Origin: Lineus longissimus
Lineage: Eukaryota > Nemertea > Pilidiophora > Heteronemertea > Lineidae
Length of the DNA: 64,000 bases
Reading direction: 5' to 3'
NCBI RefSeq assembly: GCF_910592395.1
Contig: NC_088312.1
Location: 20,591,292 to 20,655,291, forward strand
Under the pieces are notes generated by a model. That model had not been told where the DNA came from. It was given only the letters and a program-made list of their open reading frames with translations, and did not search any database. The position numbers and the translations under genes are program-made. Shown one piece after another: positions 35,831 through 46,247 of the stretch. Numbering within the stretch: the first letter of the stretch is position 1; every line of letters begins with the position of its first letter.

Positions 35831-36018
35831 CCCCATTCGAGTCAACTATACATGTACATTGTGTATTTCATTGACGAGGTACATGTATGAAGCTACGATT
35901 TATCGGCGTTTTGCGTCGGTATCCCACAGGATTGACGCATTCCGCCGCTAAATCGGCAGTGTATACTTGGATATCGCCAGTACACTCCGATTGGCGGCCA
36001 TTCGAGTTAGGATACATT

Positions 36019-39000
36019 TCATTGACAAGGTACATATCTTAGCGCATAGAGTTTTTTGTAAAATGGAAGGCTACGGTCAATCTCGTTCTTGACTTCGTCG
36101 GGATAGTCATCCAAGTTTCTCTCCTGCTGTTTGAACCTTTTAAAGCCCGTTGATTTCAGTGCAGGTTCTATCCATGAACGCATGTAATCCGACTCAGAGT
36201 AGGTCCTAATGTGTTCAGGGGTTTCACCCCATTCCACCATCCTCTTGCTGAACGGTATGCCCGTACGACGGCAGAATTCTCGAAGGACAGACTCTGTAAA
36301 AGAGAATTACATAAGTTGTGAAACAACTAATTAAAGGCCGGTGTGGCGCTCTTGAATGTTCGCTGTGTAAAGTTCTCCGAGCATCTTCCACAACCGGGGC
36401 TGGATTTGCTCGAAGAGATGGTCGGCCATTACTCGGAGAGGTGAGGCATGCTTGGGGAGACTGCAGCGGATTCCCCAGGGTGAATGCACTGTACCTGGGT
36501 GGTTCAAGAGATCATCAGCATCCATAATGAGGATATTCTTTTCTCCCAGTTGTTCGGTCATCAGCGTGTAAAGTTGCCACAGGTGTTCCAGTCCGACTTC
36601 ATCTCGATAGAAAGAGGCCTCATCTACATAAAATAGAGGATAAAATGATTCACAAATGTTTCTCTGTCAAATAAAAAATGAGAAAGAACATTTTGATCAA
36701 GAGGGACAACTTGGGCATGAGATGTGTTTTTTCATACAAAAATGGCTTCCATGAGGGCAGTGACTTCTCCAAACAGGAGAATTGAAAAATCATTAAACTG
36801 CAATGAACAATACACTAGAACTTGGTGTAACAGTCGGCCTGCCTCAAATTCACAACAATGTCCACTGCCCAGAAAAACTGCTTCGCAGAGACAAGACCAC
36901 TATTGAAAATTCATAGGTTGGAGGTTCCGAGTGCATATTTGAAGAGGTATTGAAAAGATATTTATGAAAAATACCAACGTCTGTCCAATTTGTCGATTAT
37001 CAAAAAATTTCCGTGGTCAACTACCAGTTTACTTTTCACCCTTTACTTGCCCGACTGTCCGGAATATCATATCAAAATTTCAGATTCACAACGCCACGCA
37101 GTATTTGATGCGACGCGGTCAAACATTGACAATTTAGCTGCCAAAAGGTTTAAAAATCAATGGTGGTCTTGTCTCCGCAACACTCATCGGCAGAGATTAG
37201 CATTTTGTGTGATATCACAAGTGGCGGCGGATAGTGGCAAGCAGGGACCCTCAAGGCTAAACCGGACTATTTGCCCCTGAATGGTCTCAATGCGTTATCA
37301 ATACATTTTTACTAATGGCCTCGCCTACCATATGATAAGTCTTTGTTTTCTTCGCTGCTACGCATGTTACCATCGTGCATTGACATGATGGCGTCTCTTG
37401 GATTTCGGATGAGGAACGCATGTACATAGCCTTTAGGGATAAACTCAGGGGTATCCAGTCTGTTGTGAAGGTAGTAGGCTAGATCCTTGTAAAAGATACA
37501 CGAGGCATCTGAAAACAAGGTACATTTGTAGATATCATAAAATAGGGACAAATACTGCGTAATATCTATTGGCCGAAATAGAATGACATTGGCCCCTTCA
37601 CCGAGGCAATAATTGTCAAACCACATCCTGACAAAAATGCGGCCCAGAACTTGCAGCACTGGGGTGAGTTCTGGTCATCGCGCGCTAAAAATATTCCTGA
37701 AACAAGTCCCCATTGGCCGGAGTTGATTACCTGGGTTGTCCTCCCCTGCGCGCTCTATCATGTTTTTGACTTCCAGGAAGCTGGCGCCATCTTCGACAGG
37801 TTTACTCAGATATCTCTTGCTTACTCGCTCGCTCCCAAACAAATACGCTGCTTTGAATGGCTCTCGGGTGATCTGGAGGTAGAAAGATTAGGCTTCCTGG
37901 ACTTTGCGCAATATTTCGCCAAAAAAGTATTCTACGCAACGGTCCCTAGGTGACTTTTCCTATTCATAATACACAGCCTGTCCATCCTAGATCGTGGTTA
38001 CATGGGGAGTAATCGTTGTAAAATTAGGCCAAACGCAAAGACGGTTAACCCGGGTACCACTATCAGTGTACAACCTGGGTCAAAACTTATACAAAATAGG
38101 CCAAAGTCAGCCTCGTTCTGGATTGTCCTAGTTTGTGTACTATCTAGTGCATTCCAGTTTCAATGCACTATGATCTCAGATAGTGCTTTGATAGCTGGGG
38201 TCATTATTTGAAATGACTCTGACACAGCCCAAATCTTTTTTTACCTCAATAAACATGCTTAATATTGTTAGATACATACCACACTACAATCCTAATGCAA
38301 CATGTATTCCATTTAAGCACTTTTGAGAGCATAAAATGCATTTCATTGTGAGTACTGTCCAACACACACCCCACCCCCAACTTCTAATTGGGATAGAAAA
38401 AGTTTCTATGTCTAAAACAAGAGACCATTGATGGGAGACCTTTGATTGACATCTTGGCTGTGGAATTCAACCACTTTTCTCAATGAATATGCACACCCCT
38501 TGATGTATGAGGCTTATGAATGGCTGGAGTCCACCCAGCACAGCCCCCTCCCCCTCAACTAAACTGTCAATAACATTCTTGGTGGTCAACTTGTGTATGG
38601 TATCATGATACAGCCTGGTACAGGGACCTTTCTGCTTGATTAATTACACACATTTGGGTTAATTTGTTTATACACTTGTCTGCTATAATCTCTCAAACTC
38701 AGCAGGCTGCTTGTTTGCAAGGCGGCATATTCCTTTGATCTTGTAATAGGGATAGATTTTGTTTCTGATACTTCAAGTGCAGAAGGTCAATTCCATGGTG
38801 TTGACCATGTCTTACTGTAGTGAATGAGTACAATTTACACCCTTTCTGGTCATCAACGAAGTGGCTATCACATTTTTGATGTTGCTTGTCCAGCTCATTA
38901 TCAGCCGCTCATTAGCATATTGACCACAGTAACCATGATGAAACACGTGGTGGTGAAGATCAAGTGCTTCCTGCCTTGTCAATTTTGTTACATCTTTCCT

Positions 39001-42000
39001 GGTTCCAGTTCTTCTGAACAGGTTAAACTTATTTTGTTGTTCCTTTGGTGGATTATATTCTTACTTCTTTTGGATTATCAATGTTTCACCTTTGTAGGCC
39101 TATATTCATTCAGTGACCCTTACTTTGACTTATATTTTTCGACCAAAAAAGGAATATGGAATGAAATAATTGTTTGGATATTTGGATATTCTTGATTCAA
39201 TGGATTAGGGATGTTGAGAGGGTGATTTTATTTATTGTACTGCAATAGTGAATTCAATGCACATTTCAGATGGACAAACTCCACTTTCCATGCATGGCAC
39301 TATTATTATTGTTTACATTCCTAATATAGGTAAACTAGGACATATTATGCATGAATCTATGTCAGTGGGCGGCCAAGTTTATGCTAACCAGGTATACTAA
39401 ACCGAGGCTATAATCTGCCAGCAACTGGGTCACTTTGGATATCAGTTACACTTTGGCTACCCAGAGCACTCACTGTATGTTTACAATGTGAACAAGCTGT
39501 GTAAGTCATTGTCAGCATTTTTTTCATTGAACATTTGCTGATACAGCGTCACAGGGAGAAGCATTGAACGGTAAACAGGTTCACATCATATTCAGAAAAC
39601 GGCTTGTAACGGCCATACAGGAAACGATTCGTGTCAAAAAAACTACGGGCCGTATCGTCTGTTTCATGTTTTTTTGCATTACGCCCCCTGGTGCCAAACA
39701 AAGAATAATTTTGAAACGAAATTAATTTGTAAACAAAGTTTTAAGTCCAGACCTCAAGCGGTTACGGGTACACACTACATTTATTATCAAATTGCTAATG
39801 CATCAAAAAGTTGAATTGGTCAAGTTTAGCGCCCCATAGATTTTTCCCAGACGTGCCGATGAAAATCAACTTCCGGCAGATAATACAGCCCAGGGTTAGA
39901 TCATGGAGGTATAAATAATTATATATACCTCCATGGTCAGATCTTCAAACCATCGAAATTTTGTTGTGGGCTGACCGTGATAATTACCAGGTTGGGGGTC
40001 TGAAGTTTTGGGGGTCATTTTCGACCATTTGTGACCGGTGATCGAATCGACTTTTCAGCCAACGAGGGGTTAATTTGGACATTGGGACCACAAAACTTAG
40101 GCTCCTAAACTGAAACGTCGTCATCGTTTTCTTCTAATGGAAAGGAAATTCATGATTTTGATTTTTAAAAACACGTATTCATAATGGAAAACACATCCAT
40201 ACTGGTGACTGACATCATGTATCGAACTTGACGTACCGGGGTAAAACATAATGGTCGCTCCCCCATTTCGCTCGTTTCGTTTCGTTGCGCAAAGTCCAGT
40301 AAGCCGAAAGATTACTTAATAGTCCAACGGAGTCTACGCACTCCGCGCAAAACTGTTGTTGTAATGAGGGCAGATTTTCAGCCAATCAATGAAATCCGTA
40401 ATTAAATAGAAGCTTTGTTTACAAATGAAGGTATCCCAATTTCAAAGCTTTGTCGAGCGATAAAAAGCATGCTACTAAATAAAGTATGTGTGAAAATGTG
40501 AAATGAGAAACACAGTGATTGCTGAATCATCAAGGATGGACTGCCAGAGTGCTATCAAATTTTTCATTAAATCGGCGCAATTACACGCCCTTCGCAATGA
40601 TGTGACCCTTGATAATATTGCTAACAAAATATATGTAATCAGAACAAAATTTAAACATAAAGGCTTGTTTTTGTGACTGTTTCTGAATCCAACCTAGTCT
40701 GGACAAAAATCAACGTGCTCGTCGGGAGTCTCATCTAGATAATGTATATCTATATCATAATACTATAAGGCGGCTCGATAAAGTGCCATTTGGGGGTAGT
40801 GTTTCGTCTCGAAATTTTGCACGTTTGCAGGTGGTATGTTATCCTGATGCAACGTTATGTTTATTTTCGGAAATTTACTTCAGCGGAGCAGTAATGAGGG
40901 ATTTTTAATCGGACACTGTCAATTCTCCTTACCACTCACAGAAGCCAAGCCCTTGCTGTTTAGTTATGCAGTGATTAATCAATTACCCGCACTCCCTGTG
41001 GGGTGAATAACACTACCTGTTGAACAGCTGGCTGTAGGGGGATGATTGGAACAGCCTGTACCTGTTGACCTGCTGAACCAAGGTTAATGTTATTTTCAAT
41101 CCACGATTGCAGGTCACCTGATCTTCGAGATTTCGCGGGGAAAGAAATTGAAAACAAACGTATGTGTCCAGTTCAAATGTAAACAAAAATGTATTTTTGG
41201 TACTTTTGGTTGCTTGACTTGGGTTTTCCCGCAGTAAGGAGCTGGGGTCAAATTGGTGGGCTATTGTCTATGTGTGCTGTGTTAGCCAGAGCTAGCCCTT
41301 GATTATGAAGGGATTTTCAAATGAAGGTTACCATGGTCTGTTTATGTGCTCACCACAAGAGGCACTCTGAACTTGGCATGGCCTTATCAAGGAACTGCTC
41401 ACAGTGCTGAACTTCTAGCTTGCCTGTCGAGTAAGTGCCTTGCCCGAGACCTTGCTACATGTCGGAGGAGCACGCATTTTAAAGTTATGGTAGTGACTGA
41501 TAGTGCAATACTTGACTTGCCAAACTCAGAAATGCAGCGCCACTCGTGGACAAAGATAGAACAACTCGACATTTTTTCACCGGTTTTCGCTGCGCATGCG
41601 TACCAGCCATCCGGAAACTAATAATGGCGGCAATCTGAACTTGTTTTGTGTAAGTTTTTGAGAGTTCAAAAAGTTCTTTAAGGCTCATGATTTAAGATAA
41701 TTTAGCAATCTGATAACTATTACGTGTTAAGAAACAGACGTACCACAGTTATAACCAGTTTACCTTGGACCTTGTGATCAACGCCATAAAAACGGACAGA
41801 AAACGACGTTCATACGCATGCGCAGCGAAAACCGGTGAAAAAAATGTCGAGTTGTTCTATCTTTGTCCGCGAGTGGCGCTGCATTTCTGAGTTTGGCAAG
41901 TCAAGTATTGGTTCGAGCCATTTGGAGGCCGACATTAGGTTTTCATTGCAATTCAATCTATTCAAGGAAAAGCCCATTTGAACCTGCCTGCGCTACGGGT

Positions 42001-42664
42001 ACAATGCTAGTACGATGTATATGCAATGACTGCGGGAAACGAATATACGCTTTAATTATTTGGGTAATGCCTCTTAGTAACCAATCACTGAAAAAGTCCT
42101 ATAAAAGACGAATATTTTCGAATTTTCAAAATTTAATGATTTGTAAACCCTATTTTTGTATCACCATTTTGTCTAGAACTTGAAATCTAAAAGCAATTAA
42201 ATGTTTTTCAAAACAAAGTGAATGGCAATTTCAAGGGTGGGAAGTTGTTCTTGTTTTCTAGAGAACAACTGCCTCCCAGGTTTTAAATCGGCACTCACTC
42301 CATTTAGATGGAGTTCTAATTGGTTTAGGATTTCAGGTTCTGGCTAAAATGATATCAGATATTACCTTTTGTCTCGCAGGCCTACTGTCTTATCAGGGGG
42401 TTACCAGGGCGAATCCTGGGCGGTCGAATCCAGGGCGGTCGATTTAATGATTGTTCTAATTCAATAAAAATAGCTGTAGTGCAGCTACCTGTACATGGAT
42501 ATCTGCAATGCCTTACAAAAAACCATATCATTTTTCGTGAGTGACGGAACCACTCCATTTTGATATGAGCCTACCTTGATATTATCCACCGTCCACATCG
42601 AACGGAAAAAGGCCGTGGACCTTGACCGGAGGTGAGCCCAAAGGATAACACGTGGTTGCGACAT
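36019..42664 (-). CDS. Sulfotransferase-like protein, left palindrome copy
   Basis: Five exons join in phase: 42575-42664 (ATG), 37731-37872, 37329-37508, 36495-36623 and 36019-36293 (TGA), giving 271 residues. It belongs to the P-loop sulfotransferase-like proteins of animals that move a sulfuryl group from PAPS; the acceptor is unknown. Residues 12-19 form the 5'-phosphosulfate loop, reading LRSRSTAF where the family and the right copy have PRSRSTAF. FLIRNPRDAIMS (109-120) is the 3'-phosphate motif with Arg112 and Ser120. FYKDLAYYL (83-91) and the C-terminal GIPFS..VEWG block are also family marks. No signal peptide or membrane segment is seen. Intron 1 (4.7 kb) contains a Helitron and a 1.4 kb element. 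It differs from the right copy at residues 12 (Leu/Pro), 20 (Phe/Tyr) and 53 (Ser/Ile). Leu12 may weaken cofactor binding. Confidence 0.85.
38064..39475. mobile_element. 1,412-base TIR insertion with TAT duplication
   Basis: The right arm at about 51960 shows the uninterrupted site, so this segment is an insertion in intron 1 of the left sulfotransferase-like gene. TAT flanks it on both sides (38061-38063 and 39476-39478) where the empty site has one TAT. The ends are imperfect inverted repeats: CAGTG, six variable bases, then CTGGGT. No transposase is recognisable; the longest frame (38824-39195) is hydrophobic and unlike known proteins. It is a non-autonomous DNA transposon of unassigned superfamily. 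Confidence 0.75.
40749..42010 (+). mobile_element. Non-autonomous Helitron, left arm
   Basis: The element begins TCTATATCATAATACTATAAG after an A and ends with CTAG before a T, the terminal rules of Helitrons (A|TC...CTRR|T, no duplication). The 5' end closely resembles animal Helitron 5' ends. There is no Rep/helicase frame. It carries a 397-base foldback insertion (41510-41906). Two further copies are in the right arm, one nested in the other. It sits in intron 1 of the left sulfotransferase-like gene. Confidence 0.8.
41510..41906. mobile_element. Foldback element inside the Helitron
   Basis: Inverted arms of about 97 bases (from ACTTGACTTGCCAAACTCAG to GCTGCGCATGCG) enclose a 200-base loop. 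The corresponding copy in the right arm is 47789-48186. The nested Helitron copy at 48937-50031 lacks it and reads straight through (CCAATTGCAC), giving the empty site; an AT duplication is the simplest reading. Confidence 0.7.
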
Positions 42665-42724
42665 CTTCTCTCCTCAGGTCCGACGCTCGAATGAATGGCA
42701 AACCCCCTTTCCTAAGTGTAAATA

Positions 42725-43671
42725 GTCACATTCAACAAATCATGTAACGCCCTCCGCTTTTATCATTAATGGTTACTGCACATTGAAATTAGAGTAGCAA
42801 TTCACAAATAGGGATAAGTGACTAGGCACTCCGCACATCACTGAGTAGGCCCCTATTCCCGTATTTAACCAAACCGCAGGTGCCTCATGAAAAAGTTGCA
42901 TCACATGCAGGCCGCTTTACACATGCAACTTTTTCCAATAGCCCCTTTTCCACTATCAAAAATTGCCGGGCCTTGACCCGGGTCGAGCACGGCTCGGTTA
43001 AAAAAAGTGTAATGGAAATGGGTCGACCGGGCTCGGCACGGTGCCATTTCCATGTGGGCCGAACCCCCCAAAAGGACGTGAGCTCGACCCGGGTCGAGCA
43101 CGGTTCGGCAATAAAAATGAGCAGTGGAAACGCGAACTGGGCCGGGCCCACTTATCTGAGTAATAGTGCGCATGCTCGCTGCCATCTTTAGAGAATTTTA
43201 CTTACATTCCTAACTCCAAAAATAGGAGAGTAGCGCTGCTGACAGCGGCCGATGTGGACACCAGAATTTGGCCTGGATATTATTGCGCGCAATGGAAATG
43301 GTACAAAACAAGTGGGCTGGGTCCGGACCGAGCACGGCACAGTTGAACAGGGACAGATTGTGCGGTAGTGGAAAAGGGCCTATAGTGTTTCACTGTGTAA
43401 ACGTCCAAGGTAAGGTTTCTCGATGTTTCATGTTTCTCAATGTTTCTCCATGTTTCATTGGAAAAAGTTGCATGTGTAAAGCGGCCTGCATGTGATGCAA
43501 CTTTTTCATGAGGCACCTGCGGTTTGGTTAAATACGGGAATAGGGGCCTACTCAGTGATGTGCGGAGTGCCTAGTCACTTATCCCTATCTGTGAATTGCT
43601 ACTCTAATTTCAATGTGCAGAAACCATTAATGATAAAAGCGGAGGGCGTTACATGATTTGTTGAATGTGAC
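42725..43671. mobile_element. 947-base element with 213-base terminal inverted repeats
   Basis: Bases 42725-42937 and 43459-43671 are near-perfect reverse complements, starting GTCACATTCAACAAATC. Between them lie the 440-base Harbinger-like MITE and a short GTTTC-rich stretch also seen at 33585-33660. The right arm lacks the element but keeps the first nine bases GTCACATTC, so it shows either a pre-insertion site or an excision remnant. Confidence 0.7.
42941..43380. mobile_element. 440-base Harbinger-like MITE, nested copy
   Basis: Same length and ends as the copy at 33665-34104, inverted relative to it. Nested inside the 947-base TIR element at exactly the position (CAATA..TATAGTG flanks) taken by the 95-base deletion form at 33490-33584. 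Confidence 0.7.
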
Positions 43672-43855
43672 GGGTAGTTGTAAAACAAGAAACACAGAAA
43701 CCAGAAACACAGAAACGCAGAAACGAAACGCAGAAACGAAAATCAAACGGGTTTTCATAAAAGTTGGAATCAAGCGGCACGCCGATACTTTCCTAGCCCA
43801 ATCCGTTGTTATTGTCGTTTAAAAGTAAAATCTGAGGTTGGTGGGTTGCGGCCAG

Positions 43856-45180
43856 AGTGATGTACTGAAGTGATGTACTGAAGGCCCTGGACAAAGGTCA
43901 AGTGGTGATCCTTGTTATGATCGATTTGTCGGCAGCATTCGATACGCTAGACCACCAGACATTGCTGACGCGATTCAAGGACGTGTACGGGATAACCGGT
44001 CGGGCACTTGATTGGATGGCGTCATACCTTGGAAATCGGTACCAGACTGTAGTTATTGACGGCAAACAGTCGGAGCCTGTGTTACTTAAATACGGTGTAC
44101 CTCAGGGATCAGTACTAGGTCCTAAAATGTATACTATGTACACAAAGCCCCTGGGAAGTGTCGTGAGAAATTTCGGTCAGGATTACCATTTCTACGCTGA
44201 CGACGCACAGCTATATGCCGCTTTCACATTGAAGGAGCCTTAAAACCAACTGGCAACCATTTCTACAGTTGAACGATGTCTGTCAGGAACAGGGACCTGG
44301 TTTGATGTAAATATGCTGAGTAAAAACGATGAAAAGACCGAATTGATGCTCTTTGCATCAACACATTCACTCAAGAAAATTGACCATGTGGTTCTTAAAG
44401 TTGGTGACACCCAAATTACATCTTCGAGTAGTGTGCGCAACCTCGGTGTCATGTTTGACACTAGCTTAACCTTGGAGCAGCAGGTAAACAGTGTTTGCAG
44501 GTCAGCTTACAATCAGCTAAGACTCATTGGTCAAATCAGGCGTTACCTCACCAGGGATGCTACCAAGTCACTGGTTCATGGGCTAGTTATGTCACGCCTT
44601 GACTATTGTAACTCGTTGCTCTATGGTGTCACCAAGGCTTTGTCTGACAAGGTGCAACGTGCCCAAAATACCGCCGCGAGGATAATCACGCGTACTGCGA
44701 AATTCGCCCACATATCGCCAGTCTTACGTGAACTGCATTGGCTGCCCATTGTCAGTCGGGTAAATTTTAAGATACTTCTGCTAGCTTTCAAAGCCATGCG
44801 AGGACAGGCCCCCAAGTACCTGTCTGACTTTTTAGAGATCCGTCAGTCACGGCGAGTACTTCGATCAGCAGATACCATCTCGCTAGTGCTCCCGCGCACA
44901 AAGACTAGATTTGGCGAGCGTACATTCCAGTGTGCCGCAGCAGCACCCTGGAATGACCTCCCTAGTAATATTCGAAACGCGGACTCCATCACAACTTTTA
45001 AGACACTCCTGAAGACCCACCTTTTTCAACAACATTACGAACATTATAATTGTTTATTGTTGTCAAAGACTAAATACTTCTTATAGAGACTCTGTTTTTG
45101 TTAAGCGCCTTTGAACGGCCCAATATAGGACTGATAAGGGCGCTATATAAATGTGATACATAGATAGATAGATAGATAGA
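43856..45180 (+). mobile_element. 5'-truncated CR1/L2-like LINE with reverse transcriptase fragment
   Basis: The frame reads the C-terminal half of a non-LTR reverse transcriptase: DLSAAFDTLDH, GVPQGSVLGP and FYADDAQLY, with the catalytic YADD, then the CR1/L2-type tail region (LDYCNSLLYG, LHWLPI, PWNDLP). One in-frame TAA at 44241-44243 splits it; the frame is otherwise open to the natural stop at 45084-45086. The 3' end GGGCGCTATATAAATG plus a GATA microsatellite tail is typical of invertebrate CR1/L2-like LINEs. The 5' part, including the endonuclease, is missing. It occupies the palindrome spacer. Confidence 0.85.
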
Positions 45181-45545
45181 TAGAATGCAATAGAGTTGTT
45201 GAGGGGATACATGGAGCAACTTGGGGGGGGGGGGGGGGTGGGAGGGGGCGGCACGATATGGGTGAAGTCTTTTGAGGTGGTGGTGTAGTACTTTGGTAGG
45301 TTCGATTCGATTCCTACAGCATGTTATTTTAAATGAAGGTGCAGTGCAACATCTTGCCTTGTAGTGTTCAATTTACATGAAGTACCAGGATCATCCTACA
45401 AATCCCGTCTGATGCAGCACTAAATGCAAGGTACGGTACCAGTACATGGGTGAATCATGTCGACGTTATGTGAGACGTGAGAGACCAATTTTGGCGACTA
45501 GAATAGAGTAAAGTGGGGGGGGGGGGGGGGGGGGGGCGGGCGGGC
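45170..45545. repeat. Simple repeats with two long poly-G runs
   Basis: A GATA microsatellite is followed by G runs at about 45222-45238 and 45517-45536. They could form G-quadruplexes, and their exact lengths may be unreliable in the assembly. They lie in the spacer at the palindrome centre. Confidence 0.75.
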
Positions 45546-45675
45546 ACTAGACTTGGACTTGGAGTAACTCAATCTTGCCTGCCCAGCTGCTGCCTTTAAA
45601 TAGTCCCTTTAAATATCTGTTTATGTTAATGAGGTTGCAGTAGGGAAGTTCAGCCTAGTGTAGTGCACAGGCCAT

Positions 45676-45819
45676 GGAATGTACAAAAGAACAGGACTCG
45701 CTATTTGAAGGACTATTTTCTATTTACGCCGTGTAGTACATACATGTAGTGTATTGGGGAGGTCAGTGTAAATAGAAAATAGTCCTTCGAATAGAGAGTC
45801 ATGTTCTATTGTACATTCC
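45676..45819. mobile_element. 144-base foldback MITE
   Basis: The left arm starts GGAATGTACAAAAGAACAGG and the right arm ends GTACATTCC. The arms pair for about 50 bases with a few mismatches and leave a loop of about 35 bases. It lies in the palindrome spacer. No clear target duplication. Confidence 0.65.
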
Positions 45820-46247
45820 TAGCAGGCCTATGGTCGTGTTCTGGTCATTGGTCATGCCGACTTACTGGCGGCTCATATCGATCATAAAGTCCTCGTGCCC
45901 TACAGATGGTGGATCGGCATGGTCAGGGGCACGATCAAGGCCGGATGCTGCCAATCTGCGCACACGTTGATGAGGCTAAAAGGGGTATTGGGAAATGAGC
46001 ATTCCTCCTTCCATTCCGACTGAATACCAGTTTTAGTTACACCCGCGTTCGCGGCCACAACCATGGCAACAAGATGGAGTCTGCAGACCAGAATTCGCCA
46101 CAAGACTGGTTTCTGCGTTTCGTTTCTGTGTTTCTGTGTTTCTGTTTCGTTTCTGTGTTTCTTGTTTTACAACTACCCGAATGTGACTATTTACACTTAG
46201 GAAAGGGGGTTTGCCATTCATTCGAGCGTCGGACCTGAGGAGAGAAG

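Larger units (their letters stand above)
34108..43740. repeat. Left arm of a 21.8 kb inverted repeat (palindrome)
   Basis: The sequence from 34108 inward reappears as its near-identical reverse complement from 55925 inward. The arm contains a complete sulfotransferase-like gene, a TIR-bearing repeat at 34.37-35.83 kb, a Helitron (40749-42010) and two insertions missing from the other arm (38064-39475 and about 42725-43671). Without arm-specific insertions both arms come to about 7.3 kb by my count. Confidence 0.9.

Noticed and set aside
36724-37280. Frames on the strand opposite to the sulfotransferase-like gene, seen in both arms
   Set aside because: They fall in introns, are short, and are duplicated only because the arms are.
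38824-39195. 123-codon frame inside the 1.4 kb insertion as a transposase
   Set aside because: Hydrophobic, no DDE or zinc-finger motifs; too short and unlike transposases.
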